From NCBI GenBank assembly GCA_003550305.1, contig QKYT01000113.1, positions 163,300-227,299 on the forward strand: a stretch of 64,000 nt of DNA, in the 5' to 3' direction. Source of the stretch: Glomus cerebriforme (Eukaryota > Glomeromycota > Glomeromycetes > Glomerales > Glomeraceae). A program made the translations under genes and the position numbers. Of this stretch, positions 36,321 through 47,967 are shown in pieces. The first letter of the stretch is position 1. Each line of letters begins with the position of its first letter. A model generated the notes under the pieces. It was given only the letters and a program-made list of their open reading frames with translations. It was not told the origin of the DNA and did no database searches.

Positions 36321-37560
36321 CTTTTCTGTTCCACAGAGTACTAAGCACTGGATCGTCTTAGTTTAATTCTATAAAGATTTTCTTTATAGATTTCTTTTTT
36401 TCCAATGCAAAGTTCTAGAAATCCATTTTATTAAAACGGGAATATTGGTTTGTACGACCCAAACTCAAACAATGGAGATCTAAACTGCGGTCGGAATTCA
36501 AATAATATTGAATAAAAAATTCAATATTATTTAATTTACAATAAAAGTAGTAATAAAAATAATTAAATAATAACGGCTGTAATGTGACCTCGAATTTTAT
36601 CTAGGCACCTATAAATTAGATTTTTTTTACTTTTTAATGTCGTAAATTTACAAACAAAAAAATTTGGTAGTTTATAAAATCATGTAGTACCAAATGCAGT
36701 GTATTAAATGTATCAAGACTATATAACATGTCACACTATAATATCGGTGTTGCACAATAACTCATAACTACTGTATAATAATAGCGAGCTAAAAATTGTT
36801 ATTTATAGTATATTTACAGTACATGAAGAACCCTTTAATTTATTAATAAAAAACATATTCCTATATAGAATTTCTTTCAGCTACTGTAATAATATCATAA
36901 CCTTTTTATATATAAATACAGATTTCGCAAATTTCAAAAAAAAATTCATGAAAGTATGAAGAAAACATACTATTTTTAAAATGGTTATAAAATGACCATT
37001 TCTTGGAAATTTTCATGATGTCAATGATCTTTAATATCGCATATGTTAACTTAGATAAATAATACAATCTTATAAACATAAAATTAGATAAACTTTTCAT
37101 TTTTTTAGCGTCACGACATCGTAAATACTTTTGTCACATGGATTTTTTTAAAATTTGTTATAAGCTTTTGGCCAATTTGGTGAAATACTTTAGAATTGTA
37201 TATTCACATAAATTTTGTACCTTGAATTTTACACTTTATATAATCTTTAATGTGAACTCTGCATTTAAAGTTTCGAAATTTACGAAATTTACCTATTGTA
37301 AATAAAAAATAATTTGCTAATGTATTTTTAATATTGAATATTAGTTTTTTAGTTACGTCATACTTCAAAAAAAATAAGACGTAATTTGAGATCATATCAT
37401 TATCTTTAAAAGTTTGCACCTTTACATAAAATGTCTAGCTAGGACAAATTCTGTACATGGCGTTTCTGAAAAATAATAAACTAAACTTATTTTTACTCTT
37501 CTTTCAATTTCAATTGATAAACTATAAAATAATTATTAAATTGTTAAATTGTTTTTTTAC
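36321..37560. other. intergenic, no gene seen
   Basis: A+T-rich, with short frames lacking coding character. Confidence 0.4.
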
Positions 37561-37775
37561 TTTATCGTCAATTTCCTTAATTAATTTTTCTAATTCAATA
37601 ATATTCGGTCTATTATCTGGATTTGAATCCCAACACTTTTTAATGTAACATTTTGATTCGTTTGTTTCGGGTCTAATCCTCTTTCACCAGCTTCTTCACA
37701 TAATCCCATATCTAAAATATATAATGAATCAGCAGAAGTATAAATTATTAATATATTTCTTTTATGAAAATTACA
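37561..37775 (-). pseudogene. decayed protein kinase fragment
   Basis: Minus strand: one frame reads LYILDMGLCEEAGER, like the DFG-region segment (DLGLC) of TKL kinases. A second frame downstream reads RPETNESKCYIKKCWDSNPD and continues NRPNIIELEKLIKEIDDK, which is kinase subdomain XI. The activation segment and substrate lobe between them are deleted and the frame is broken. It lies 1.4 kb upstream of the intact kinase gene, in the same orientation. Confidence 0.75.
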
Positions 37776-38368
37776 ATTGCGTTATCAATCAAAAAAAAAA
37801 TAAAAAAAAAATTTTTTATTAATGGTTAAACTTAAATACAAAAATCAATTGCTAAAAAGTGTAATATAAAAATAATAAAAATCGTGATGTGATAAAAAAA
37901 TCATCACTTTATTTTGAGAATTGTTCTTTTATAAAAATTCAAAAAGAGAAAAAAAAAATATGAAAAGCGATTAATATTTTTCTAAACTTTTTTGAGACGT
38001 AGATCTGCGTTCATAATTTCATAATTATAAATAAATTCAAGCGTTATTTATAAATATTATTGCTCCAATAGCTTTGTTTTGTAAGATCTTTACGAGATAC
38101 ATTTACATCACTTTAATTACAATGAAAAATATTAAATTTTATTAAATAATGCTATTGTATTTGCACATAAGGTATATAAGATAATTCTGCAGATGATCTA
38201 ACGACTTCATGAAATACTTAAAATCACGATTTACATTTAAACAATGAAAAATTTGGAGAATGTATAAACTAGAAACCAAAATCTAAAATAAAATTTAAAT
38301 TCCGGTGGATAATTATTCATTTTTACGTGTATCTTATTTATTATAAAATTTCAGAGAAATTATTTCAT

Positions 38369-38459
38369 CCTATACCACCTTAAAAAAAAGAATGTCCGGA
38401 CACACCGGACATTTTTTTGATGTCAATTTCCGGACATTCTTTTTTCTTTTTTTATAGGG
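38369..38459. mobile_element. compact MITE, ATGTCCGGA hairpin
   Basis: About 90 bases folding on themselves: AAAAGAATGTCCGGA on the left pairs with TCCGGACATTCTTTT on the right, flanked by CCTATA and TATAGGG. It shares its ends with the element at 7863-8104, of which it looks like a deleted form. Confidence 0.7.
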
Positions 38460-39522
38460 ATGCAATTTATTTTATTTTATTATATGATTATAAAATTAAT
38501 CTTAAATAGAATTAATTTAATATCATCAAACCATTCCTCTTAACGAATGATTTTTAATAATATTATCCTGCACTTCCTTATATCGACTAAAAAGATAATG
38601 TCCGTCCATCATAAAGTTTGGAAGACAATAAAATAATGTTAGAAAAGAAGCTACAAGATCTCTTCAAAGTAATAATAATAATTCTCGTTATAATCTAGTA
38701 TAAATGTATGCTGACTAATTATTTTCATCAAAAAACAAGTTTGGTTTGTGACTTTTTTATTTATGGAAAGGGCCGATAAATATAGAGTATATCCTATAAA
38801 TATATATGGAATATCCTAACCTAAAAACGTTCATCAATCGGGAAATTTCACAAAAGCTAAATGAAATCGTGAGATGAGCTTTCATTTTCTTACTTTATCT
38901 AGAAGTTCGTCCTACCTTTGAATAACAACAGATGTGATTTTCACCTCCTGTAATTATTTCCATTTTTAGACAAAATAATATTTATATAGAAGTCGTAAAA
39001 TTTTTTAGATATTTATTAGATATTTATAATTATAGCCCAATTCATAAGGCGTCATTCTAACAGTTTCGGGGTTATTAGTAGCAAAGACCCGAACGGTAAA
39101 AATCGGCTTATAAGTTCATTTTATAATTTTTATAATGAAAAACCAATATCTATTTAATTAAATAATGTATAAATGGTTTTATAATATTATTTACTGTATA
39201 TACATTATGTAAAGTTTGTGTAGTCTATTTACGTTCAAAAAAAATAAAATAAATAAAATAAAATTCTAATGAAAGATAATAAAAAAGAATTAAACGATTT
39301 CGAAATGAGTGAAGAGAATTATACATGAATTTATCTATTTAAAAAGAAAAGAAAATTATTATCTATAAAGTCTAATGAAATGAAATATAAATATTGCAAA
39401 TTAAATAATAAGTGTGTCAAATGTTTAGAATTTATGTAACTTATTATTTCTTGTGCTATATAAAAATGTCTCTACCTTATAATACTGTAAATATCATGCT
39501 CTTTTTTTTTTTTATGAAATAT
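38460..39522. other. intergenic, no gene seen
   Basis: A+T-rich; nothing supported. The right end is the 3' flank of the small gene ending at 39523. Confidence 0.4.
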
Positions 39523-39885
39523 TTATCTAAAATGAGTGTTATTAAATTTTCTTGCGCATATTTGGTCATATGATTTTAGTCCATTGGATTCTTCAGTTTC
39601 TTTGATTTTAACAGTTTGTTTTTGTACCTTTCTATTAATCTTCTTTGCACGTTTGTTAGTCGTAGAATCACGTTTATCTAAATCAAGGGCTTCAGGATGA
39701 CCTAAATAATATGATGCAACGGGTGTTGTTTGAATAGAAGACTTTGATGGTAATACTTCTTCAAGTGGAAGATTACAAAATTCCAAAAATTCTTGACTAA
39801 TTGATTCAGTCGTAATCATGTTATTATGTTTTGATGGAGTAGATAATCCAAGATAATGTGAAAATATGTTTTTATCACTACCCAT
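39523..39885 (-). CDS. small protein with basic, possibly nuclear, C-terminal half
   Basis: Single 120-codon frame, ATG at 39885, TAA at 39523. The first half is Ser/Thr/Pro-rich and acidic (FCNLPLEEVLPSKSSIQTTP), and the second half is strongly basic (DLDKRDSTTNKRAKKINRKV then QKQTVKIKETEES). Composition and an abrupt change from its A+T-rich flanks argue that it is coding. The basic segment after a DKR could be a decayed bZIP basic region or just a nuclear localisation signal; there is no clear leucine heptad after it, so I do not call it a transcription factor. A CRE-like palindrome lies 144 bases upstream. Family not recognised. Confidence 0.55.
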   Translation of the reverse strand: MGSDKNIFSHYLGLSTPSKHNNMITTESISQEFLEFCNLPLEEVLPSKSSIQTTPVASYYLGHPEALDLDKRDSTTNKRAKKINRKVQKQTVKIKETEESNGLKSYDQICARKFNNTHFR

Positions 39886-40028
39886 TTTCTTTTATTTTTT
39901 TTTTCTATTAGGTTTAAAAATTTTTATGTGGATTGAATTTTTTTTTTAATAGTTCGATATTTGGGAAATTTGGCTTTTAAATATTCGAAAAATTTGATGC
40001 GGAATTTTCACATTATTAAAAAAAGACG

Positions 40029-40036
40029 TGACGTCA
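40029..40036. promoter_or_regulatory. CRE-like palindrome TGACGTCA
   Basis: A perfect 8-base CRE, the site bound by ATF/CREB-type bZIP factors, 144 bases upstream of the ATG at 39885. One 8-mer can occur by chance, but it is G+C-rich for this region. Confidence 0.3.
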
Positions 40037-43000
40037 AATGCCATTCACTTCGGTAATGTTTATTTTATTGATGCTAAAAGAGTAATTAAAACAATGTTTG
40101 ATTGTAATACAAATAATGAAGCTCCTGCATCGGAAAACTCAAGTGACTATCGATTACTGCGTAAATGTTGAATTAAAAGAAAGTATATAAAGAAATAAAG
40201 TAAAATAAAGAGTAGGAGGAAAAGAAAGGAACAAAGAAACGATATAATAAAATGAAGAAATCCTAATAAATAATTGGACACATGACATTTAATTTTAATA
40301 TTTATATACTTATATATTAAATAGTTAATAAAAATATACAACGGATAATATTGTATATATGTGGTAAACAATAGCCAAGTAATTCAGGGGAACGTGTCAT
40401 CTTCGGAATTGTGCGACTTGACATTTTTGGAAATAATTGCAATGTTGATGCGTAGTAATTTTACTATTATTCATCCTATCGACGAACGTAATTAACGGAA
40501 AATTAATGTTGTTTAAATGACTTTACTCTTTGATGAGTCACTATCCCATTTCCAAAATTAGTAAGAATTATGACCAACACTATGAACGGGACGGATATTA
40601 AGTAGAATGGGATTAACGGTGATTTGAAAGTTGAAACAATTCTTCATTATTATTTAAGGATTAGTCTGATAAGGAATCAATTTATTTGATTTCCGAGAAT
40701 CAAATCGAACAATTTTTTTTTAATTATATAAGGCGATCTGACTTTCAAAAATGTTAAAGTGCCGATCATTTTTGCTAAAATAAGAAACTGATACAAAGAC
40801 GGTTACCCCCTCTATTAATAAAATAATTACATTTTTTTTTCTCCTTAGAACAAATAATAACCAATTAAAATTATATACGTATAGCATAGGCTGTATATTG
40901 CCTCAACAGAATTTATAAAATTCTAGAATAATAATAGTATTTTAATTCGGTATATCGAATTTCAGTATAGTATGATTTTGTAAAATTGTACGTCGATTGT
41001 TTGTATGTATGACAGAAAACTATACATACATACTTTAATGTTTAATTTATATACATTTGTACGTACATTATACATTATGAAAAAAATCATACATACTGTA
41101 CTGTACATACTAAATTTACTTATACTTAAATGATACACTTCGTACAATTCACCCAATTAATATTTTATATCTTTAAATAATTCATTAATAAAATATAGAA
41201 ATTTTAAACAGCAAATTTCTTTCCGCAGCAAATATAAAGTGTACAGTACATATTCACTTTTAAATTCATTTATTATAATATTTCTGCTTACAATTGAATA
41301 AGGATCAATGATTTCTTCTACATCTGATAAAATTACTTTCATTTTAAATTAAACCCGAAATTTATTTTATATTTGACAATAAAAAATTGAAATGGTTAAA
41401 AGAATGGATTAGTAATACATAATTGATATTTTGTTTTTTTTTCGATTTATATAAATTTAAAATAATACTATTATAAATATATATTTAATTTACTTAATTC
41501 CGGACGAAATTATAGTCCGGTTTGTACTTTGTTGAACATGAAAATTTTAAATTTGTATAACATATATAAGAAAAGCCGCTACTACTTATACTTATTTATC
41601 TTTTATTCATCAATATGTCTGATAACTTTAATGATAAAGATAACGAAAAATTATGATGTTACTTGCTGTATACTTCTGAGTCTGTTGATTCAGAAAACAC
41701 TTTTTTTCAAATATCATAAGACACAATTCATCTTTTTCATTACAGAAATGATATGAATATTTATAAATAATCGAATATAATTTGGATCTTTAAAGATTTA
41801 ATTTTTATTTATTCATTTTTTTTTTTTTTTTTTTGATTTACCAGTAATGGTCGAATAAATTGCAATAAATTAATAAATTTAAGTATAATCCATAAACTTT
41901 CTCTAATAAATCTAAGAATGATAAATAATAAAGCTCCATAAATGTCAAGATTATTCCCTCTAATAAATCCCATCCTAATCCATTCGTCTAAAAAATTTTT
42001 TATTCTCATCATCATATCAATAATATTATGATTGTGTAAAACATATTAAATTAAATTAGAAACTCTTATATTTCCTCTTACAATTAATTTTAGTTAAAAC
42101 TTCTAATCTTTTTGAATTTTTATTTATTTTTTCATCTTTCAATAAATGATAAATTTTATTTACAATATCATTAACGTCAAAATTAAGTTTACTTAACGTT
42201 AATGCTACCAGCTGTTTTCAATTTTTGAGCATTGCTAAAGATTCATGAGCCAGCCTTGCCTGAAATGAGAAGACCTCATACACAGTATAAGGAAGTTAAA
42301 GAGGAAGTTTAAAAAAGGAACTAAACAGGCCAGTTAGGAGATACGATTGGTTTTTCCTTGCCTGATATGAGAAAGACTTCATATACAGTATAAGAGGGAA
42401 ATTAAAGGGATTTTTAGTTTTAAAAAGGAAAAGGTTTAAAGAGTTCTATATTTTAATTTTTTTTAAATCCTGAAAAAGGAAGATTTTTATACTTTATTAA
42501 TTTACAAAAGATGTGTCATGAGTTATAATTTGGTTTATTTTTCATGTGAAAAAGTTTTAATAGCTTGTTAATGACTCATGAAAAAAAAATCATTTAGTTA
42601 ATTTATTTACTATTTTTTATTAGATAAGTTAGTCATGGTACATACTGTATTTACGTGTAATGCTAACTTTAAAAGATTTCTGGAAGCAATGTCAAACTTC
42701 GCACTCGAGCCAATATCAGGATCACACTATTAATAGTATCGACCAACACTATATGTAATTCTGGCCGGAACTATGCTTATTCTGGTCCGGGTAAAATTAC
42801 GGCCGGTTTTTTGGCCCGCACTTTAATTCTGAGTCAAAAAAAAAAACGACTCGTTTTACTCGAGTTTACAGACCAGTACGTTTTAAAAGTATAATATATT
42901 AAAATTGATATCAGATATATAATAAAATCAGTCGGATTGTTTCTCTCACTCTGTTGGCTATACTGTAAATTTTATTTTATTATTATTTATTAATTTAATT

Positions 43001-46000
43001 TTATTTTATTTTTATGGTTGAAATAATTTTGCTTTATAAAATATATTAAATATATTGAAATATCTTTTTTACTGAAAAAAATATTTATGAAGGTGAAGTA
43101 TCAAGAAGAATATATAATTTAGACCTGTAGAAGAACTTTTATCGCGTTTATTGATTTTAAAAATTAAAAATTACAAAATCAATAAAAAATCGCGAGAATT
43201 AAATGTTTCTTCGCTTTTTTTTCTTAGATAAATACATACCAACAAAATTCATCATATATTGTAGCTTATCTTGGATGATAAAATTTGTTTTAAAATATAA
43301 TATATTAATAAACAAATGCAATAAATAAAAAAAAAAAGAATTAATATTTATCATATTATCATTTTATATTACTTAATAAATAATTGGAATTCATTCTAAA
43401 TGAAGAGTAATAAAACTCCCAATTTGTTTGAAGTAAAATTATCATTAATTTCTGATTTTACATGCGCTGGTTTCTTTGGAAATTTTGTATCATGTATTTC
43501 GCAATCTTGATATTTGTGAAAATATTCATTCCTTAGATCTAGTGAAATTTATATATTTATCACATCAGTCATCGAGTTGCTTCATTTTATTAAATATGCA
43601 TAGAATTATATAGTCCTTCGTTACACTCCGAACTAATTCAAGAGTGAGAGTTGAAAATTTTCACCCGCTTCACATGCTATCGCCATTCATCAAATAATTT
43701 TCCATCCCTAAACGTCGCACCAAGTTTAACTTGGGACATAGTAGTTGATAATATATGTGTAGTTTCTTTTGTGATACCACTATCACACGGCTACAATACT
43801 ATTATATAATACATTTATTTATACTATGGGTATTGCTTAATCTTACCGGCAGTGATTGTCAATGTCAAGCAATTTTTTCTAAGAAAAAACATCAAGCTTG
43901 AAAAAAATAATACAAATAAGTAAAAATAACCTTTTCTTCAAAATAAACTTTATTCAGTAAAATTTGTTTTTATTGCACTTCATATTATTATTTGTAAGTT
44001 ACAATGCATGCAAAATAAATAAATAACTAGTGGTGATGGAGTTACTGTGCATCAGCCAAGCTTTATTTATTATTTTTTTTTTTTATGTCAATTTAAGAAA
44101 AAGATTTTTCAGAGTTTGCTACGGCCCTACCAACTAGAAGTGAACTATGCTCCTCCTTCGCATAGCACCATGCCGTACCACATCCAACTTGTACGAAGAA
44201 TAGGGTTTTGAGGGATAAGAAGAGATAAGGGTAGCTGGTACCCACAGGCTTACACTAAGGTAAGCACGCCCACGCATAGCATCATGCTGCTCTGTAAAAT
44301 TACCCAATAATAAAAACAACAAAAGTGAACTTACCACCTAAGATACTAAATAATTTCCCATAAAAATCACCTTCAAAAAAAATTCCTCCTCAACAATATA
44401 CTGTATATGGAACTGTGCATTGTATTTTATTATATAGAGAGTTCGTTGGTATTTAAATTTTGACTCGTCAATATACATTATGGTTTATGAGTCATACATA
44501 GTACGGTAATTTTACGCGTAGTTTAATAAATGTGACTTGTGTTAGTTTCTGCAATTGCAGCATGATTAAATTTAATCAATACAATTTTTTTGTTTTGACT
44601 TGTTGTAACTAAAAGCATCATGTTGACATAAATAATATCGGGTGTCTTGATGTCTTATAAGTTATAATGACAGCTAAATTTTCATTGTTTTCAGTATTTT
44701 GTATTCGTTTCAACTTATTCATTCAAAATGATTTCAAGTTTCCATTCAGGACTTTCAAAGGATATTTCTTTATTATTAAATAACATTATTATTCAAGCGA
44801 AAATACGAATTTTTATGTAGTAACGTGCTCATTCTCGATTCTCCATGATATAAAGTGTTTATTAAGAAATTAAAATAAATACAATGCAAAATTTAAATTC
44901 TGTGAAATTAGAATCATGATAATGTATTTTCAGTAATAAAAGCAAGACACAGTAAAATATGTCGCGAAAAAAAAAATTTAATTATGATTGATAGGGGAGT
45001 AACAATATCAATTATCGCCATAATAATGCATAAAATATTTTTATATTTATAACATCCAATATCTGATTGGAATAGTTTTTATTATGCGCCATCTCATAAA
45101 AATAATAACTTAAAATATATAAATGACACTTAACGTACAACCTGAATCAGGATCTGAGATAAATATAAAAACGCGAAGCATGTGAAATCACGTGGTGCGT
45201 GATATAAAACATCACACCTTTCCGAGGGTGGTGGTGATTCCCTGAATCAGTGATGGCAAGTGACTCAAATGACCTCAAATGACTCAAATTACAGGTCATG
45301 TGTCATTTGGGTCATTTTGATGTTAAATGACAAATGAAACAGTCATTTAAAAATTACCTCATGTGATCTCATAATTCTAGTCAAAATTATTCCAATCTAT
45401 AATTGTTGTTTAAACCTAATTCTGACCAGCATTATAGAATTATAAAGAATGTAGTTAAATAGACCTGGTCATTTTCCATCATTGATTTATACATCTGAAA
45501 GACTAAAACCGATCATTTGCAATATCGACGAAAAAATATGAAATAATTATATCAATTGAAAAATGCATTATAATTAATTTTAAAATTAAAAAATACACCA
45601 TGGAATTCAAGTTCACCATAATTTTAATTTTATAAGCAGTTTTTTAAAGCAATGAATTTATAAGAATTGGGCCAGAACATTCTTTGGACCAACCAGCAAA
45701 ATGATTGACAGTTCAGTTTATAGATATTTAATCACACAAATAAAAATATAAATTTATAAACGTCTATTTTATTCTGAACATAAATGTTATAGAAGATAAA
45801 AATAATATGATAGTAAAAAAAAAAGGAGTAAAAGGAATAAATAATATTAAAAACAAAATAAATAAATGAAAATCAAAAATTCCGTTTCTATTGTTTAACG
45901 TTCTAAGTAAAAGTTCTAAGTAAAAAATAAATCCTCGATTAAATGTCGGAAATTTTATTATGCTTATTTCGATTTTTTTTTTAAAAGAAAAAAAATAGGA

Positions 46001-46132
46001 GGGACGTTTAATCAACAATTAAGTTGAACGTCCTTCTAAATCCATTTCTGCTGCACCCGACTAATAAAACAACATAATATCACCTCTCCGTCTATGCCAG
46101 TAAAATATTAGCATAAATATAAATATGCCAAT
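40037..46132. other. long intergenic region, no supported gene
   Basis: Mostly A+T-rich. Small minus-strand frames at 41157-41342 (starts MKVILSDVEEIIDPYSIVSR) and 41809-42015 have weak coding character. 42254-42430 holds an imperfect tandem repeat. 42755-42840 is rich in the GGCC-type words described in the findings. 44110-44300 is a G+C-rich island where GCATAGCACCATG and GCATAGCATCATG occur about 120 bases apart, probably a transposon scrap. 45250-45340 has repeated AAATGACTCAAATGA-like words. A plus-strand frame at 41529-41756 is not credible. Confidence 0.4.
42254..42430. repeat. imperfect tandem repeat, spacing 102 bp
   Basis: CCTTGCCTGAAATGAGAAGA at 42254 recurs as CCTTGCCTGATATGAGAAAG at 42356, each followed by CTTCATA/CCTCATA, ACAGTATAAG, a purine-rich stretch and AAAAAGGAA. 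Confidence 0.75.
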
Positions 46133-46522
46133 TCATTGACGAGATTGATTATTCAGATTATTATCCAGATTATTATTCAAATTATTCACGTGGTAAAGAT
46201 TCTGATTTTGTTGGTTTTGCATGCCTACATTGTTTGTAGGTGTAACAATTAATTTGATTGTATATCCGGGCACTTCACAACTAAAGGTCCTAGAATCATT
46301 TGTTTGAGGAGGAAGAGGTGGTGAATAGGAATGTTGTTGTTGCTGCGGTGGCGAACCATACGATGGTTGCGAGGATTGGTCCAAAGTAGTAGCATAATTG
46401 TTGTAATTGCTGCTACTATTCACCAAATAGGGATCATAAGTATTCGCCCCATTGTTATTTTCCGCAGTTGTTTGTGTGAATGAATGGACTAAGCTTTGTA
46501 ACTCAAGAAAAGGACAAACCAT
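46133..46522 (-). CDS. Q/N/P-rich protein with FSxEVPGY motif, family member 1
   Basis: 129-residue single-exon frame, ATG at 46522. Low-complexity N-terminal two thirds: Asn/Ser/Tyr-rich (NSSSNYNNYATTLDQ) then PPQQQQHSYSPPLPPQ. It is followed by a compact motif at about residues 79-95, TFSCEVPGYTIKLIVTPT, and an Asn/Gln tail (NNLDNNLNNQSRQ). The motif recurs in two more frames in the same orientation within 6 kb (49618-50048 and 52170-52622), which is the main support that it is a gene. No signal peptide or membrane segment. A TATA-like TTATATAAAG lies about 240 bases upstream. I do not recognise the family; the Q/N/P-rich context resembles disordered regulatory proteins, but that is only composition. 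Confidence 0.65.
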   Translation of the reverse strand: MVCPFLELQSLVHSFTQTTAENNNGANTYDPYLVNSSSNYNNYATTLDQSSQPSYGSPPQQQQHSYSPPLPPQTNDSRTFSCEVPGYTIKLIVTPTNNVGMQNQQNQNLYHVNNLNNNLDNNLNNQSRQ

Positions 46523-46760
46523 GGCTGGTTTATGAGAATATTTTGTTTTTACTTAGGAAGTTGGACTTTCGTGATGATACGAAGCAAGAGATGTAGTTAC
46601 AATATTCCTATCTATGTTATGCATTTGCTTTTAAAATTGTAAAGAAAAATTCAATCAACCAGAAAACTTTTATCTTGTTTTATCTAGTTGCAGTTATTAG
46701 AATGCATCACCCAAAATAATGCCTTTTGACAGTTGAGGAAGAGATATAGCTTCTTAATGT

Positions 46761-46770
46761 CTTTATATAA
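46761..46770 (-). promoter_or_regulatory. TATA-like box upstream of Q/N/P-rich member 1
   Basis: TTATATAAAG on the minus strand, about 240 bases upstream of the ATG at 46522; the distance implies a long 5' UTR or an intron in it. Confidence 0.25.
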
Positions 46771-46856
46771 ACGACGATTAACATGCAAATCATTTGTTAA
46801 AATAGTAATTATAGTACCGATGAAAGGATAAGATTATCTCCTGATATATTGTGCGT

Positions 46857-47250
46857 CACACAAAATTTATATTTTTCTTTTGATTAAATAAATATTTATT
46901 TATTTACTCTCAAAATTCCTCATATTTATGATATCATCCTGCTTTTTTGTTTATAAAAAAATAATTAGTAAACAATATTCATCAGATTAGATTATCTAAT
47001 CTCAATCTAAATAGGACAGTTTTTACTAAAAATAAAAAATTTTTCTTTTCCTGTAAATTTCAAAAAAAAAAAAATTTTATTATTAATACCTGATTTGTTA
47101 ATTTAAATTAAAACATTATATATTATGCACCACACATTTTTCTTTTGATTAAATAAATATATTTACTCTACCATCCTGCTTTTTTGTTTATAATCTAATC
47201 AATATTCATCAGATTAGATCATCTAATCTCGATCTAAATAGGACAAAATT
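46857..47250. repeat. direct duplication, two diverged units
   Basis: 46857-47035 and 47127-47250 share TTTTTCTTTTGATTAAATAA, CATCCTGCTTTTTTGTTTAT, CAATATTCATCAGATTAGAT and ATCTAATCTC..ATCTAAATAGGAC in the same order, with deletions in the second copy. Function unknown; each unit carries the inverted word AGATTAGAT(T/C)ATCTAATCT. Confidence 0.8.
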
Positions 47251-47967
47251 TTCTATTAACTAACTAGTTTGTACCCGTTGCTTTTTAGTGATATTTATAA
47301 TTTTTAATTCCGGCCAGAATCATGAGTATGCACATCTATTTCCTGTTTTGGAATTTTGTGTAACCTTATGCAAACCATTTGATCAAATTTCATAGGCGAC
47401 AAGATTTCCTTTTTTGGACCGTGTAATATCACGTGACTAAATTAGCGTTTATTTATCAGTTACACAAATATTTTTAATTATAATAGATTATTTTCTTCTC
47501 TCTTCAAAATCATTTAAAAATTTTAATCTTAATGCCGAATAGTATGCATGATTAATTTATTATTTTAAATAGTTGAGCTCCTCTCAATAAATGTCGTAAT
47601 GTGATGCTATCTATACATGGGGGCGAATTAGGTTCAGGCCATGCCATAATATCAAAAAGGCATAATGTCAAATTACAGTACACTGTAATAAATATATACT
47701 ATTGATTTACATCGTAATATTTTTGTTTATTTTATTTAACTTTTTTTAGCAATAATAATAATAGAAACTACATTACAATATTACAGCATTACAGCATTAT
47801 GGCAGCGTAATGCATTTCGACATATGCCGAATTGCCACTAAATTTTATAAATTTTATAGGGTTACTCACGGAATAACACCATATTAAGAGGACTAAATGT
47901 TACAAAGGTGCTCAAAATCATTGAAATAGAGGGTATTTTAAATACACAAAAGTTAGATTTCCTTTTA

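Noticed and set aside
44110..44300. G+C-rich island that could have been a tRNA or other RNA gene
   Set aside because: No cloverleaf, no T-loop consensus; two GCATAGCA(C/T)CATG words look more like a transposon scrap.
45764..46018. 84-codon hydrophobic minus-strand frame after the Q/N/P-rich gene 1
   Set aside because: Phe/Ile/Leu-rich composition is what A+T-rich random sequence gives; no other support.
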